The notes under the pieces are model-generated. The model saw nothing but the letters and a program-made list of their open reading frames with translations, ran no database searches and was not told where the DNA came from. Shown here piece by piece: positions 48,317 through 57,528 of a stretch of DNA of 64,000 nucleotides. How positions within the stretch are numbered: position 1 is the stretch's first letter; each line of letters begins with the position of its first letter. The stretch is from Chitinophagaceae bacterium (GTDB taxonomy: Bacteria > Bacteroidota > Bacteroidia > Chitinophagales > Chitinophagaceae). The stretch lies in assembly GCA_024707305.1 (NCBI GenBank), contig JANPZZ010000007.1, positions 99,607-163,606 on the forward strand, written 5' to 3'. The position numbers were made by a program, and so were the translations under genes.

Positions 48317-48922
48317 TTATTTCACATTGAGCCAGTTTCTCAACATGGTTTCACCCATAGGTGTTAATACACTTTCCGGATGAAATTGTACGCCCTGTAA
48401 GTCATAAGCCCGATGACGCATGGCCATTATATAGCCATTTGCATCACGCGCAGTTATTTCCAGTTCCGCAGGCAACCAGGTTTCATCTACAATCCATGAA
48501 TGATAACGTCCCACATCGAGTCTTGCAGGAAGTCCTTCAAATATTTCCCCTGAATCAAAATCCTTTCCACCTACTTCCCGCTTTTTTACAGGTAAAACAT
48601 CTACCGGAGTCGCTACACCGTGGTAAACAGTAGAAAGATTATGTAGTTTGCCGCCAAACGCTTCCGCGATTGCCTGGTGCCCGAGGCAAACTCCCAGGAT
48701 GGATTTCGTTGCGGCATATTCTTTTATTAGCGGCAGCAGCAATCCTGCTTCTTCGGGTATACCGGGCCCGGGAGAAAGTATGATGCGATCGTAGGCCGCA
48801 ACATCTTTTAAAGCAATTTTATCATTGCGCACAACATCAACACGCTGGTGCAAAATCTTCTCAACCAGGTGTACCAGGTTATAGGTGAATGAATCGTAAT
48901 TATCGAATACCAGTAACTTCAC
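48317..48922 (-). CDS. trpG: Anthranilate synthase component II (glutamine amidotransferase)
   Basis: 201 residues. MKLLVFDNYDSFTYNLVHLVE start, oxyanion motif LSPGPGIPEE, nucleophile Cys in LGVCLGHQAIAEAFGG, and the His-Glu pair in GVQFHPESVLTPMG. It supplies ammonia to TrpE. 31 bp after trpE. Could also serve 4-amino-4-deoxychorismate synthase, as in some bacteria (inference). Confidence 0.95.
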   Translation of the reverse strand: MKLLVFDNYDSFTYNLVHLVEKILHQRVDVVRNDKIALKDVAAYDRIILSPGPGIPEEAGLLLPLIKEYAATKSILGVCLGHQAIAEAFGGKLHNLSTVYHGVATPVDVLPVKKREVGGKDFDSGEIFEGLPARLDVGRYHSWIVDETWLPAELEITARDANGYIMAMRHRAYDLQGVQFHPESVLTPMGETMLRNWLNVK

Positions 48923-48953
48923 AGCTCAGTTTTTTTATTTTTAGATAGAACAA

Positions 48954-50396
48954 TCAGGCAACCTGTTCTCCCATTTCTATTGCCTTTTTTAATGCACCCA
49001 GCTTATTATTTACTTCCTGGAGTTCACTTTCAGGGTTGCTGGCCACAACAACACCCGCACCGGCCTGGTAAGTTAGCGTATTCTGGCTGCTGAGGAAAGT
49101 ACGGATCATGATAGCGTGAGTGCAGGTTCCGTCGAGTCCCATGAACCCGAGTGCACCACCGTAATATTCGCGCGCAGTCGGTTCCAGTTGATCAATCAAC
49201 TCCATGGCGCGAAACTTGGGTGCACCACTTAATGTACCCGCTGGGAAAGTAGCTGCCAGCAGCGAAAAAGGATTAAACCCTTCCCGCACGCGACCCGTTA
49301 CTTCGCTTACCAGGTGAATTACATGCGAGTAATACTGCACCTGTCGAAAATGGGACACTTCCACATCATCACACAATCTGCTCAAATCATTGCGAGCAAG
49401 ATCCACCAGCATCACATGTTCTGCATTTTCTTTCGCATCTTCCAGCAAACGTTGTGTTGCCTGCCGATCGACCACTTCATCGCCTGTGCGACGGAAGGTA
49501 CCCGCAATCGGATGTACAACTGCTTTACCTCCCTGTATCAGCAACTGCGCTTCGGGTGAAGATCCCATCAATTTATAATCGCCATAATCAAAGAAGAAGA
49601 GATAAGGGGAAGGATTGATACTTCTCAACGCGCGGTAAACATTAAACTCATCGCCGCTAAACGCCTGCTGGAAGCGACGGCTCAGTACAATCTGAAATAC
49701 ATCCCCGCGCAGGCAACTCTCCATTCCTTTTTTCACCATGTCGCGAAAAGCATCATCGCTCATGTTCGTTTGTTCCTTACCTTTCATTTTAAAAGGATAA
49801 ACAGGAACGTCTTTACTGCGAATCAGCGACTCAACAAGGTTAATATCACTCTCAAGACCTGCAATTTTATTCTCGCAAATAAATAATTCGTCCTTAAAAT
49901 GATTGAACGCAATCACATACTGGTACAATCGATAACGCATCAGAGGTATCCGTTTATCAACATTGATACCGGGTTTTAGGGATTGACCTGCCAGTTTAAT
50001 ACTATCAAAAAACTGAACCGCATCATAGCAGGTATAACCATACAATCCCTGTGCAAAGCGTGCTGCAGGAACTGACGAAGGTTTTGCTTCCAGTTGTTGC
50101 ATAAACTCCCATAACAATTCTGGCACCATGGATGGTTGCGGAATGGCTTTTTTCTCGGGATCGCGACCGGGAAATTTGAATTCGAGTTGATCAATACCGC
50201 TAATCTCCATTCCCGCTACAGCATTTACACAAATAAATGAATAGCTGTTTTCAGATGTATGATGATCGGTGCTTTCCAGCAAAATAGTATCTCGGAACCG
50301 GTCGCGCAGGCGCAGGTAAATGCCTACCGGCGTGTACACATCAGCCAGTAATCGTTTACATTCCGTTTCCAGGTTAATTTTCTTCATCGTTTCCAT
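48954..50396 (-). CDS. trpE: Anthranilate synthase component I
   Basis: 480 residues, chorismate-binding fold. LESTDHHTSENSYSFIC near residue 40-57 lies where the feedback Trp site (LLES) is found. Catalytic motifs: GSSPEAQL, HPIAGTFRRTGDE, MLVDLARNDLSRL, SEVTGRV, FPAGTLSGAPKFRAMELIDQLE. First structural gene of the operon, 28 bp downstream of the attenuator terminator. Start ATG 50396; an ATG three codons later is equally possible. Feedback inhibition by Trp is expected from the LLES motif. Confidence 0.96.
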   Translation of the reverse strand: METMKKINLETECKRLLADVYTPVGIYLRLRDRFRDTILLESTDHHTSENSYSFICVNAVAGMEISGIDQLEFKFPGRDPEKKAIPQPSMVPELLWEFMQQLEAKPSSVPAARFAQGLYGYTCYDAVQFFDSIKLAGQSLKPGINVDKRIPLMRYRLYQYVIAFNHFKDELFICENKIAGLESDINLVESLIRSKDVPVYPFKMKGKEQTNMSDDAFRDMVKKGMESCLRGDVFQIVLSRRFQQAFSGDEFNVYRALRSINPSPYLFFFDYGDYKLMGSSPEAQLLIQGGKAVVHPIAGTFRRTGDEVVDRQATQRLLEDAKENAEHVMLVDLARNDLSRLCDDVEVSHFRQVQYYSHVIHLVSEVTGRVREGFNPFSLLAATFPAGTLSGAPKFRAMELIDQLEPTAREYYGGALGFMGLDGTCTHAIMIRTFLSSQNTLTYQAGAGVVVASNPESELQEVNNKLGALKKAIEMGEQVA

Positions 50397-50423
50397 GCCA
50401 GTGCTGGCGTTCGTTTGTTGGTC

Positions 50424-50452
50424 AAAAAAAAGCCCCGAATTAATCCGGGGCC
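50424..50452 (-). terminator. trp operon attenuator terminator
   Basis: Minus strand: a GGCCCCGG arm and a CGGGGC arm around attaatt-type loop, then eight T. It lies between the leader peptide gene and trpE, so it must be bypassed for the operon to be expressed. The 5' arm (CCCCGG) can instead pair with CC-A-GGGG inside the leader coding region (plus 50494-50501), giving an antiterminator. Confidence 0.88.
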
Positions 50453-50481
50453 TTATACTTCTTTTTTATACAAAAGCAGTG

Positions 50482-50550
50482 TCAGTACAGTAACCCCCTG
50501 GTTTCTGTATGCCACCACCACTGAATATTTTTAATTTGCTTATTCACCAT
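50482..50550 (-). CDS. trpL: trp operon leader peptide with three tandem Trp codons
   Basis: A 22-codon open frame on the minus strand, ATG at 50548-50550 and TGA at 50482-50484. It begins MVNKQIKN and has Trp at positions 11, 12 and 13 (TGG TGG TGG, plus 50512-50520), then HTETRGLLY. Three Trp in 22 codons in front of trpEGDCFBA, followed by an intrinsic terminator, is the arrangement of ribosome-mediated attenuation: when Trp-tRNA is short the ribosome stalls at the Trp codons and leaves the following CC-A-GGGG free to pair with the terminator arm. Too short to be called by gene finders. Confidence 0.88.
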   Translation of the reverse strand: MVNKQIKNIQWWWHTETRGLLY

Positions 50551-50552
50551 TG

Positions 50553-50584
50553 CAAATATGATGGAGAATATCGAGATCGCAAAA
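50553..50584 (-). promoter_or_regulatory. Candidate Bacteroidota-type promoter of the trp operon
   Basis: Minus strand: TTTTG (plus 50580-50584), 19-bp spacer, then CATATTTG (plus 50553-50560), one mismatch from TAnnTTTG. The expected transcript start would be at or within a few bases of the trpL ATG, implying a nearly leaderless leader peptide. If so, no Shine-Dalgarno is needed. The match is suggestive, not proof. Confidence 0.5.
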
Positions 50585-50599
50585 CTTTTTTTGAGAAAC

Positions 50600-50626
50600 G
50601 GGGAAAGCCGGACAAGCCGGCTCCCC
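50600..50626 (-). terminator. Hairpin between the outer-membrane barrel gene and the trp operon
   Basis: GGGG-aa-AGCCGG / CCGGCT-CCCC, ten pairs with a 2-nt bulge and short loop. It follows the barrel gene (minus strand) by about 20 bp and precedes the trp promoter, so it should insulate the two. The T-tract is poor. Confidence 0.6.
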
Positions 50627-50644
50627 TGTTCCAACATCCAACCT

Positions 50645-51212
50645 CTACTTCAACCTGTATCCAATTGTCAGTTGCACTCCTGTGTTTTTCACATCAGAAT
50701 TATTATTAGAAACATCTGTTAGTCCTTTCACCCAACGTACATCGGCGATAAACTTTTCGCTGAATTGATAGGAGGCACCCAGCACCCAGGAAATATCACT
50801 CGATTTCATCAGGTATTTGATGTCATATTTTTCACCTTCATCGGTTGTTTTGGCTGATAACAATAGACCAATTTGCGGACCGGTGTGAATACGCAGTTCG
50901 TCCCACACTTTATACCCCGCGGTAAACGGAATATTGATGTATTTAAAATCGTAGTTTCCGTAGTTTGTTTTGGTTCCCTGCATCGAGTATAATACTTCGC
51001 CCTGGGCCGACCATTTTGAATTGAATTGATATGCAGCGAAACCACCTGCAACCAGCCCGGGTTTTGTCTCTCAGTTTTTCGAAATCGGCATCAAAGCTGG
51101 CAAGGTTGAGGCCGGCTTTTACACCTGCACTCAATTGTGCACCAGCCTGCATGGTGCCAGCAACGGCCACCAGTAAAACCATGGATGTAACAATGATTGA
51201 AATCTTTTTCAT
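50645..51212 (-). CDS. Outer-membrane beta-barrel protein (porin-like), one frame break
   Basis: About 188 residues. Signal peptide (MKKISIIVTSMVLLVAVAGTMQAGA), then short amphipathic strands typical of the OMP_b-brl family: SAGVKAGLNLAS, then GLVAGGFAAYQFNSKWSAQGEVLYS, YDFKYINIPFTAGYKV, LRIHTGPQIGLLLSAK, FIADVRWVKGLTDVS, and a terminal GVQLTIGYRLK. An extra C at 51056-51058 breaks the frame. Small 8-strand barrel; ligand unknown. Confidence 0.8.
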
Positions 51213-51445
51213 AAAAAAGGTTTAGAAGTAAATGATTGGGTTTGTTTTTAGTGGTGCAAAACTATAACCGCACGTCTGCCACAAACCGTGTGGTTGAGCA
51301 ATTGGCAGATTAAATGAGTGAAGCGTATTGAATAACCAGTGCCGTCTTTTACCTCCTATGGATAATTGGCTCATTTCGTCCGAATCCTTAACTTCGGTTG
51401 TACCGGATCATCCCGATTTTTCACCTGATTAATATCACAACATCA

Positions 51446-53878
51446 ATGAAAAAACTATTCTTCTGTTTTCTGTTTGCAACACAAATTGCATTTGCGCAGG
51501 ACAATACAGGATATAAACTTCCGCCAAAAGAAATCCAGGACATGCTGCTGGCGAAACCTACGCCCGCCGTTCGTTTTGATAACAAGGGCGAATGGATGTT
51601 GCTCACTGAAACCAGTATGTATCCATCTGTGGAAGAGTTGGCAAAACCTGAGTTGAAAATCGCAGGTTTGCGTATCAACCCTGCGAACTATGCGCCGAGC
51701 AGGCAGAACTACGTTACAAATATTTACCTGAAGAATATTAAAACCGGTAAAGAACATAAAATAACAGGATTGCCTTCGCCCCTCTCCGCCAGTAGCTTTA
51801 GCTGGAGTCCCAATGATAAGAAGATTGCTTTTTTGCAGGTAACCCGCGACCGCGTGGATCTTTACGTAATCGAACTCGCAACGATGAAAGCGCAGAAAGT
51901 CAATAAAACGGCGTTAAACGTGGTGTATGGCGATTATTCCTGGTTTGATGAAAATAGCCTGCTATATCGGACAGCACTCAAGCCGACTTCCGCTGCACCC
52001 ACCAAACCACTTCTTCCTGCCGGACCAGCCACGCAGGAAGTTGCAGGGAAAGCTTCTCCACGTCCTACCTACCAGGATATGATTAAAACGCCACATGATG
52101 AGCAGCTTTTTGAATTTTATGCTACCACACAACTGGTGCGCAATGTGGGTGGTGTGGAAACCAAAATTGGTAAACCTGCGATCTATGCAAACATCCAGAT
52201 TTCTCCTGATCGCAAATACCTGATGGTTCGCACGCTGGAGAAACCATTCTCCTACCTGGTACCTGCTTCCGGTTTTCCTTCCGTTATTGTTGTAACCGAC
52301 ATTGCAGGTAAAGTAATCAAAACGGTAGCGAAGTTGCCATCATCTGAAACAGCGCCTTCCGGTAACGATAATGTGCAAAATGTACCACGTAGTTTTGAAT
52401 GGCGCGATGATGAACCTGCAACGCTGGTATGGTGTGAACCGCTGGATGGCGGATTGATCAAAACAGATGTGGAATATCACGATGCTGTTTATGCACAAGC
52501 TGCACCATTCACAGAAAAACCACGTGAATTGTTTAAAACCAAAATGCGTTATCGCGGTACCACCTGGGGAACAGCTGCGCTTGCGATTGTAGATGAAGGA
52601 CTCCGTGGCAAACAGATCACACAAATGAACCGTTATAGTTCTATCACCGGCGACCTGGAAGCACTAATTACACGTAATACCACCAACGCATATGCAAACC
52701 CTGGTAGCCCTGTAACTTCATTAAACAGTTATGGCCGCAGCGTGTTAGTAACGATTGATAATGGCAATAAAATCCTCCTGAATAACACCACTGGTTCTTC
52801 TCCAAAAGGCGACCTGCCTTTCCTGCTTTCTTATGATGTTCATACCAAAAAAGCAGATACCCTCTGGCGTTGCCCTGAAGGTTCGTTCGAAATGGTTACG
52901 AAAGTTGTTGACCCAAATCGTCTCACACTTGTAACACGTCGCGAATCAGAAAAAGATATGCCAAACTACTGGTTGAAAGATCTGAAAGCGCGTATTGCCG
53001 ATCGACCGTTGACACAGTTCGCATCACCCTATCCGCAACTGGACGAAGTAAGTAAACAAAAGATTAAGTACAAACGCGCCGATGGTGTAGACCTCACCGG
53101 CGATCTTTATCTGCCTAAAGGATATGACCCGAAACGTGATGGGCCATTACCGGTGATAATGTGGGCTTATCCTGCTGAGTACAACTCGGCGTCGGATGCT
53201 GCACAGATTCGCGGAAGTGAACATCGCTTTACCTTACTCAGCTGGGGCACACCTGTTTACTATGTAACACAGGGATACGCTGTATTAAACAATGCCGAAA
53301 TGCCTATCGTCGCCACCGACAAGGACAGAAAGCCCAACGACAACTTTATTGACCAGCTTAAAATGAATGCCGAAGCCGCCGTTAATATTTTGAAAGAAAT
53401 GGGCGTGGGCGATCCGGATCGTATTGCTGTTGGCGGACACAGCTATGGTGCATTTATGACGGCAAACCTGCTTGCACATACCAACCTTTTTAAAGCAGGT
53501 ATTGCACGCAGTGGCGCTTATAACCGCACGCTTACTCCTTTCGGTTTTCAAAATGAAGACCGTACCTACTGGCAGGATCCAAAATTGTATAACGACATGA
53601 GTCCTTTTATGCATGCCGACAAAATAAAAACCCCATTATTATTACTGCATGGTGATGCCGACAACAACACCGGTACTTATCCTATTCAAAGCGAAAGAAT
53701 GTTTAATGCTATTAAGGGACATGGCGGGACAGCTAAATATGTAAGCCTTCCTTATGAAAGCCATGGATATGCTGGTCGTGAAAACGTATTGCATACGCTG
53801 GCAGAGCAATTTGAATGGTTAGAAAAATTTGTGAAGAATACAGGGAAAGAGACAGAGAAAAAACCGAAAGCATTTTAA
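51446..53878 (+). CDS. S9 family serine peptidase (prolyl oligopeptidase/glutamyl endopeptidase type)
   Basis: About 810 residues from ATG 51446 (signal peptide MKKLFFCFLFATQIAFAQ); an in-frame ATG 16 codons upstream only lengthens the signal. The N-terminal beta-propeller part shows repeated strands (SFSWSPNDKKIAFLQVTRD, NIQISPDRKYLMVRTLE). The C-terminal alpha/beta hydrolase holds the catalytic Ser in GGHSYGAFMTANLLAHT, Asp in LLHGDADNNTGTYP and His in YESHGYAGRE. The layout is closest to the glutamyl endopeptidase branch (S9D). It should cleave peptides in the periplasm. Next to a GH16 lipoprotein 25 bp on, possibly co-transcribed. Confidence 0.9.
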   Translation: MKKLFFCFLFATQIAFAQDNTGYKLPPKEIQDMLLAKPTPAVRFDNKGEWMLLTETSMYPSVEELAKPELKIAGLRINPANYAPSRQNYVTNIYLKNIKTGKEHKITGLPSPLSASSFSWSPNDKKIAFLQVTRDRVDLYVIELATMKAQKVNKTALNVVYGDYSWFDENSLLYRTALKPTSAAPTKPLLPAGPATQEVAGKASPRPTYQDMIKTPHDEQLFEFYATTQLVRNVGGVETKIGKPAIYANIQISPDRKYLMVRTLEKPFSYLVPASGFPSVIVVTDIAGKVIKTVAKLPSSETAPSGNDNVQNVPRSFEWRDDEPATLVWCEPLDGGLIKTDVEYHDAVYAQAAPFTEKPRELFKTKMRYRGTTWGTAALAIVDEGLRGKQITQMNRYSSITGDLEALITRNTTNAYANPGSPVTSLNSYGRSVLVTIDNGNKILLNNTTGSSPKGDLPFLLSYDVHTKKADTLWRCPEGSFEMVTKVVDPNRLTLVTRRESEKDMPNYWLKDLKARIADRPLTQFASPYPQLDEVSKQKIKYKRADGVDLTGDLYLPKGYDPKRDGPLPVIMWAYPAEYNSASDAAQIRGSEHRFTLLSWGTPVYYVTQGYAVLNNAEMPIVATDKDRKPNDNFIDQLKMNAEAAVNILKEMGVGDPDRIAVGGHSYGAFMTANLLAHTNLFKAGIARSGAYNRTLTPFGFQNEDRTYWQDPKLYNDMSPFMHADKIKTPLLLLHGDADNNTGTYPIQSERMFNAIKGHGGTAKYVSLPYESHGYAGRENVLHTLAEQFEWLEKFVKNTGKETEKKPKAF

Positions 53879-53903
53879 GAGTATAACCTTTTAAATCGAT
53901 TGT

Positions 53904-54713
53904 ATGTTTCGAATCTCCTTGTTGATAATGTTTGCGTTTTATTCCTGCAATAATTCGCCTGCAGAAAAGCAGCCGCCGGTGGAAGAAAGCGAATGGAAAC
54001 TTGTCTGGCAGGACGAATTCGAATACAATGGCCTGCCCGACACTACAAGATGGAATTATGACGTAGGCGGGCATGGCTGGGGTAATAATGAATTGCAGTA
54101 TTATACTGCAGGCCGAAAAGAGAATGCACGGGTTGCAGATGGATTACTCACGATAGAAGCCCATCGCGAAGAAATGCAGGGAAAGGAATATTCATCCGCA
54201 AGGCTGGTAACAAAAGGAAAAGGCGACTGGCGATATGCGAAGATGGAAGTAAAAGCAAAACTCCCAAAAGGTCGCGGCACATGGCCTGCGATCTGGATGC
54301 TTGCATCCACCCAACCCATGAAGTGGCCTGATGATGGGGAAATTGATATTATGGAACATGTGGGATATAATCCAGGTTATATTCATGCTTCCATCCACAC
54401 GAAGAAATACAATCATATTATCGGCACACAAATTACCGACACGATTTTTGTTGAAGACTTTGCAGAGGCATTTCATCGCTACCAGGTAGAATGGAATAAA
54501 GATTCATTATTCGTGGGTATCGATGACCAGGTATTTTATCGTTGTGGTAATGATGGTACAGGTTATGAAGCCTGGCCTTTTGATAACAAAATGCATTTGT
54601 TGTTAAACATAGCTGTTGGAGGCAATTGGGGTGGACAGAAAGGTGTGGATGAAAACATCTGGCCGCAGCGTATGGAAGTTGACTATGTACGCGTTTGGCA
54701 AAAACAGGAATAG
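53904..54713 (+). CDS. GH16 family endoglucanase lipoprotein (laminarinase-like)
   Basis: 269 residues. Lipoprotein signal with Cys in FAFYSCNN. GH16 jelly roll: WKLVWQDEFEYNGLPDTTRWNYD, the catalytic EIDIME in DDGEIDIMEHVG, and the C-terminal LLLNIAVGGNWGG and RVWQ. The ExDxxE spacing without extra loop is that of laminarinases (beta-1,3-glucanases), so beta-1,3-glucan or mixed-linkage glucan is the likely substrate. No SusCD or regulator is adjacent. Confidence 0.92.
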   Translation: MFRISLLIMFAFYSCNNSPAEKQPPVEESEWKLVWQDEFEYNGLPDTTRWNYDVGGHGWGNNELQYYTAGRKENARVADGLLTIEAHREEMQGKEYSSARLVTKGKGDWRYAKMEVKAKLPKGRGTWPAIWMLASTQPMKWPDDGEIDIMEHVGYNPGYIHASIHTKKYNHIIGTQITDTIFVEDFAEAFHRYQVEWNKDSLFVGIDDQVFYRCGNDGTGYEAWPFDNKMHLLLNIAVGGNWGGQKGVDENIWPQRMEVDYVRVWQKQE

Positions 54714-54725
54714 TTCGTTTGCCTT

Positions 54726-55979
54726 TTATTTTAATTTCGGAACGGGCGCGAAAGGTTCGTAATCCAGCGGCAGCATATCCCCAATTTTATCGCTCCACGA
54801 CCAGTACCCCATAGAGAATACATTTGTTGGCGGATCATAACTTCCGTCCCGAAAGATTGCAATCGCCGTTGGATCTGGTAAAAAAAGGTTACTAACCTGG
54901 AAGGCCGGCGAACGACTCAAATAGAAATATCGGAGGTATGCTGGATCTTCTTTTTCATTTTTATAAATAACCTGGAGGTAGTCTGTAAAATAAATTTCTT
55001 TGAAGGCAGGTGATACCGAAAGCAGGATACTGTCCACTGTAAGGTTTGTTGGACCGTAATGTTCAATTTCATCAGGTTGTCGCAAGACGGTTTCATAATA
55101 CCGGGTGGAATCGGCCGGGAGCGAATCCTTCTTTCCATCGAGCGTTATCATCATTTCAACATTTCCAGAGCGCGTCACTAAACCCGAGCGATACAATTGC
55201 CGAACGCGCGCTTTCTCTGTATTCGGCATACGCCACATCCGACGCATCGCAAAACCTTCCTGATCTACATTACCTGCGTAAACTGATCTCAAGAAATGCA
55301 TCATGCTTCCATAAAAGGCTTCATCGCGCGCACGTTGCCAGCGTTTACGCACTTTGGACCGGTCGCCATCCATATCTTCAAATAAAACATAACCCATAAA
55401 CCGCGACCATCTTTCGGTAAACTTTACTTCAAAATCCTCCAACTGGTATTTAATCCGATAGCCTAAGGCGCGATTGACAATTTCCAGCGGTTCATCACAA
55501 TAAGCAATTACGCGATTTGACTTTTTATAAAAACGAAATTTAATCTTCGACTTATTACGTATTTCACAATTCGCAGCATTCGGTGTGGCACCCATGAAGT
55601 TGTCGGTAAATGTCAATCCCCATTTATCCCATCCTTCTTCAATTGAAGGTTCTACAGTTACGTTGGGAAGCTCCCGCACTTTCACATCCATTTCTACTCG
55701 CAATTTCAACGGTAACTGCTCCGATGAAAAAGTGTAAACCGATGTTTCAAAACCCACACTTGAAATCACGAGTTCATATTTCCCGACGGGTAACAGATGC
55801 AGTTCAAAGCGGCCATCAGAACCGGTAACGGTGCCGCGTGATGTATTGGAGATGAAAACACTGCTTCCGGGAATTGGCTCCTTATTATCGGCCCGCACTA
55901 CCTGCCCGGTAATAGTAGATTGCGCGTGAATGAATGCAGGTATAAGCAGAAACAAAAAAATTGCCGGAATGCGATACAT
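54726..55979 (-). CDS. Carboxypeptidase-regulatory-like domain protein
   Basis: 417 residues. Signal peptide (ends FIHAQ), a CarboxypepD_reg-like domain (about 20-105: ITGQVVRADNKEPIPGSSVFISNTSRG, GRFELHLLPVGKYELVISSVGFET), then a C-terminal region of about 300 residues without a recognised domain and rich in charged and aromatic residues. It resembles Bacteroidota proteins with the CNA/CpD sandwich fused to an uncharacterised module. It converges on the GH16 gene with 12 bp between stops. Function unknown. Confidence 0.75.
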   Translation of the reverse strand: MYRIPAIFLFLLIPAFIHAQSTITGQVVRADNKEPIPGSSVFISNTSRGTVTGSDGRFELHLLPVGKYELVISSVGFETSVYTFSSEQLPLKLRVEMDVKVRELPNVTVEPSIEEGWDKWGLTFTDNFMGATPNAANCEIRNKSKIKFRFYKKSNRVIAYCDEPLEIVNRALGYRIKYQLEDFEVKFTERWSRFMGYVLFEDMDGDRSKVRKRWQRARDEAFYGSMMHFLRSVYAGNVDQEGFAMRRMWRMPNTEKARVRQLYRSGLVTRSGNVEMMITLDGKKDSLPADSTRYYETVLRQPDEIEHYGPTNLTVDSILLSVSPAFKEIYFTDYLQVIYKNEKEDPAYLRYFYLSRSPAFQVSNLFLPDPTAIAIFRDGSYDPPTNVFSMGYWSWSDKIGDMLPLDYEPFAPVPKLK

Positions 55980-56032
55980 ACCGGCAATATAAATGAAGCT
56001 GTTTATAAAAAACGGGCTTTAACCTAATTTAA

Positions 56033-57355
56033 CTATTCCAACCCAAACATTCCTTTGTTTAATTGCTGCAGGATCTGCGTTTTGTGTTCGGCTGAAATGA
56101 GCAGTGAAATATTGTGCGGGCTTCCGCCATAAGACACCATTCTCACGGGGATATTCATAATAGAACCAAACAGCTTCTTGATGATATCCGACGTTTGCGC
56201 AATTTCATTACCAACCACTGAAATGATTGTTTGGTTGTGATCTACTTCGGTACTTCCAAATGGTTCCAGTTCTTTCAGTATTTCTTTCAGGTATTGGGGG
56301 TTATCGATGGTGATTGACACTGCAACTTCTGAAGTTGTGATCATATCGATAGGTGTACGGTATTTTTCAAACACCTCAAAAATCTTCCGCAGGAAACCAT
56401 ACGCGAGCAACATGCGACTACTCTTAATGCGAATAGCAATGATGTTGTCTTTTGCAGCAACAGCCTTCACGCCTACACCATCCGCTTTTTCAGCAATGAG
56501 TGTTCCTTTTGCTTCCGGTTGCATGGTATTGAGCAATCTCACCGGGACTTTATATTGCTGCGCCGGCCAGATAGAAGCAGGGTGCAGAATTTTTGCGCCG
56601 AAATAAGCAAGCTCTGCCGCTTCATCGAAACTTAACTGTTCCACCGGTACGGTTTTTTTCACCACTCGTGGATCGTTGTTGTGCATGCCGTCGATATCCG
56701 TCCATATTTCACATACACTTGCATTCAATGCGGCTGCAATCAGCGATGCAGAGTAATCGCTACCGCCACGTTTCAGGTTATCCACTTCGCCACGTGAATT
56801 GCGGCAGATGTATCCCTGTGTTACGAACAACTTCACCTCTTTGCGTTGTTGCAATAGCTGGCTAAGTTTTACTTTGATGCTGCCGATCTGTGGTTCATCG
56901 TATGCATCAATCGACATGAATTCAAGTGCTGGAAGCAATGCATGTCCAACACCCTGCTCTTCCAGGTACACGCAGAATAGACGCGTTGAAAGCAACTCGC
57001 CCTGTGCAAGAATATCTTTACTAAGCGCTTCGCTGAATGATATCTTAAGAATGATATTTAAGAATTCGAAGTGTTCTGCAACAACGGCTTTTGCTTTGTC
57101 TACAGATGCAGGTTTCGTTACGAGTTCGCTGATAAATTGCTGATAGTGTGCTTCCAGTTTTTCGATGGTCTTTCTGGCCGCATCCCTGTCTCCCCTTGCG
57201 ATATTTTCGCCGATCTCCACCAATGCATTGGTGGTACCAGAAAGCGCCGATAATACAACAATTGTTGGCTCTTCCTGACGGGTAACCAGTGATACGATAT
57301 GGTGCATCCGTTCCGGCCTGCCCACACTGGTGCCCCCAAACTTCATTACTTTCAT
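56033..57355 (-). CDS. Aspartate kinase
   Basis: 440 residues from ATG 57355; a longer in-frame start is unlikely, because MKVMKFGGTSVGRPERM is the usual N-terminus and a rare strong Shine-Dalgarno-like GGGAGGGGGG lies just upstream. Catalytic motifs: KFGGTSV, GGSDYSASLIAAAL, WTDIDGMHNNDPRV, SFDEAAELAYFGAKILHP. Two C-terminal ACT domains (IIAIRIKSSRMLLAYGFL, ISVVGNEIAQTSDIIKKL). It makes aspartyl phosphate for Lys, Thr and Met. Monofunctional; no homoserine dehydrogenase part. Feedback isoform not determinable. Confidence 0.94.
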   Translation of the reverse strand: MKVMKFGGTSVGRPERMHHIVSLVTRQEEPTIVVLSALSGTTNALVEIGENIARGDRDAARKTIEKLEAHYQQFISELVTKPASVDKAKAVVAEHFEFLNIILKISFSEALSKDILAQGELLSTRLFCVYLEEQGVGHALLPALEFMSIDAYDEPQIGSIKVKLSQLLQQRKEVKLFVTQGYICRNSRGEVDNLKRGGSDYSASLIAAALNASVCEIWTDIDGMHNNDPRVVKKTVPVEQLSFDEAAELAYFGAKILHPASIWPAQQYKVPVRLLNTMQPEAKGTLIAEKADGVGVKAVAAKDNIIAIRIKSSRMLLAYGFLRKIFEVFEKYRTPIDMITTSEVAVSITIDNPQYLKEILKELEPFGSTEVDHNQTIISVVGNEIAQTSDIIKKLFGSIMNIPVRMVSYGGSPHNISLLISAEHKTQILQQLNKGMFGLE

Positions 57356-57528
57356 GATTGGTTCCCCCCCTCCCGTAATTTGAATGATTAATTGGTTTAC
57401 GAATTGGGCGCAAAGATAAGGAGGAACAGATAACGTTTTCTGTTCTTCAACCGACTGTGACAATGAAATCTATAATGAATAACGAACGCGCGTGAGATTT
57501 TTAATCCGTCTCTGTTGTCAACTGTTTA

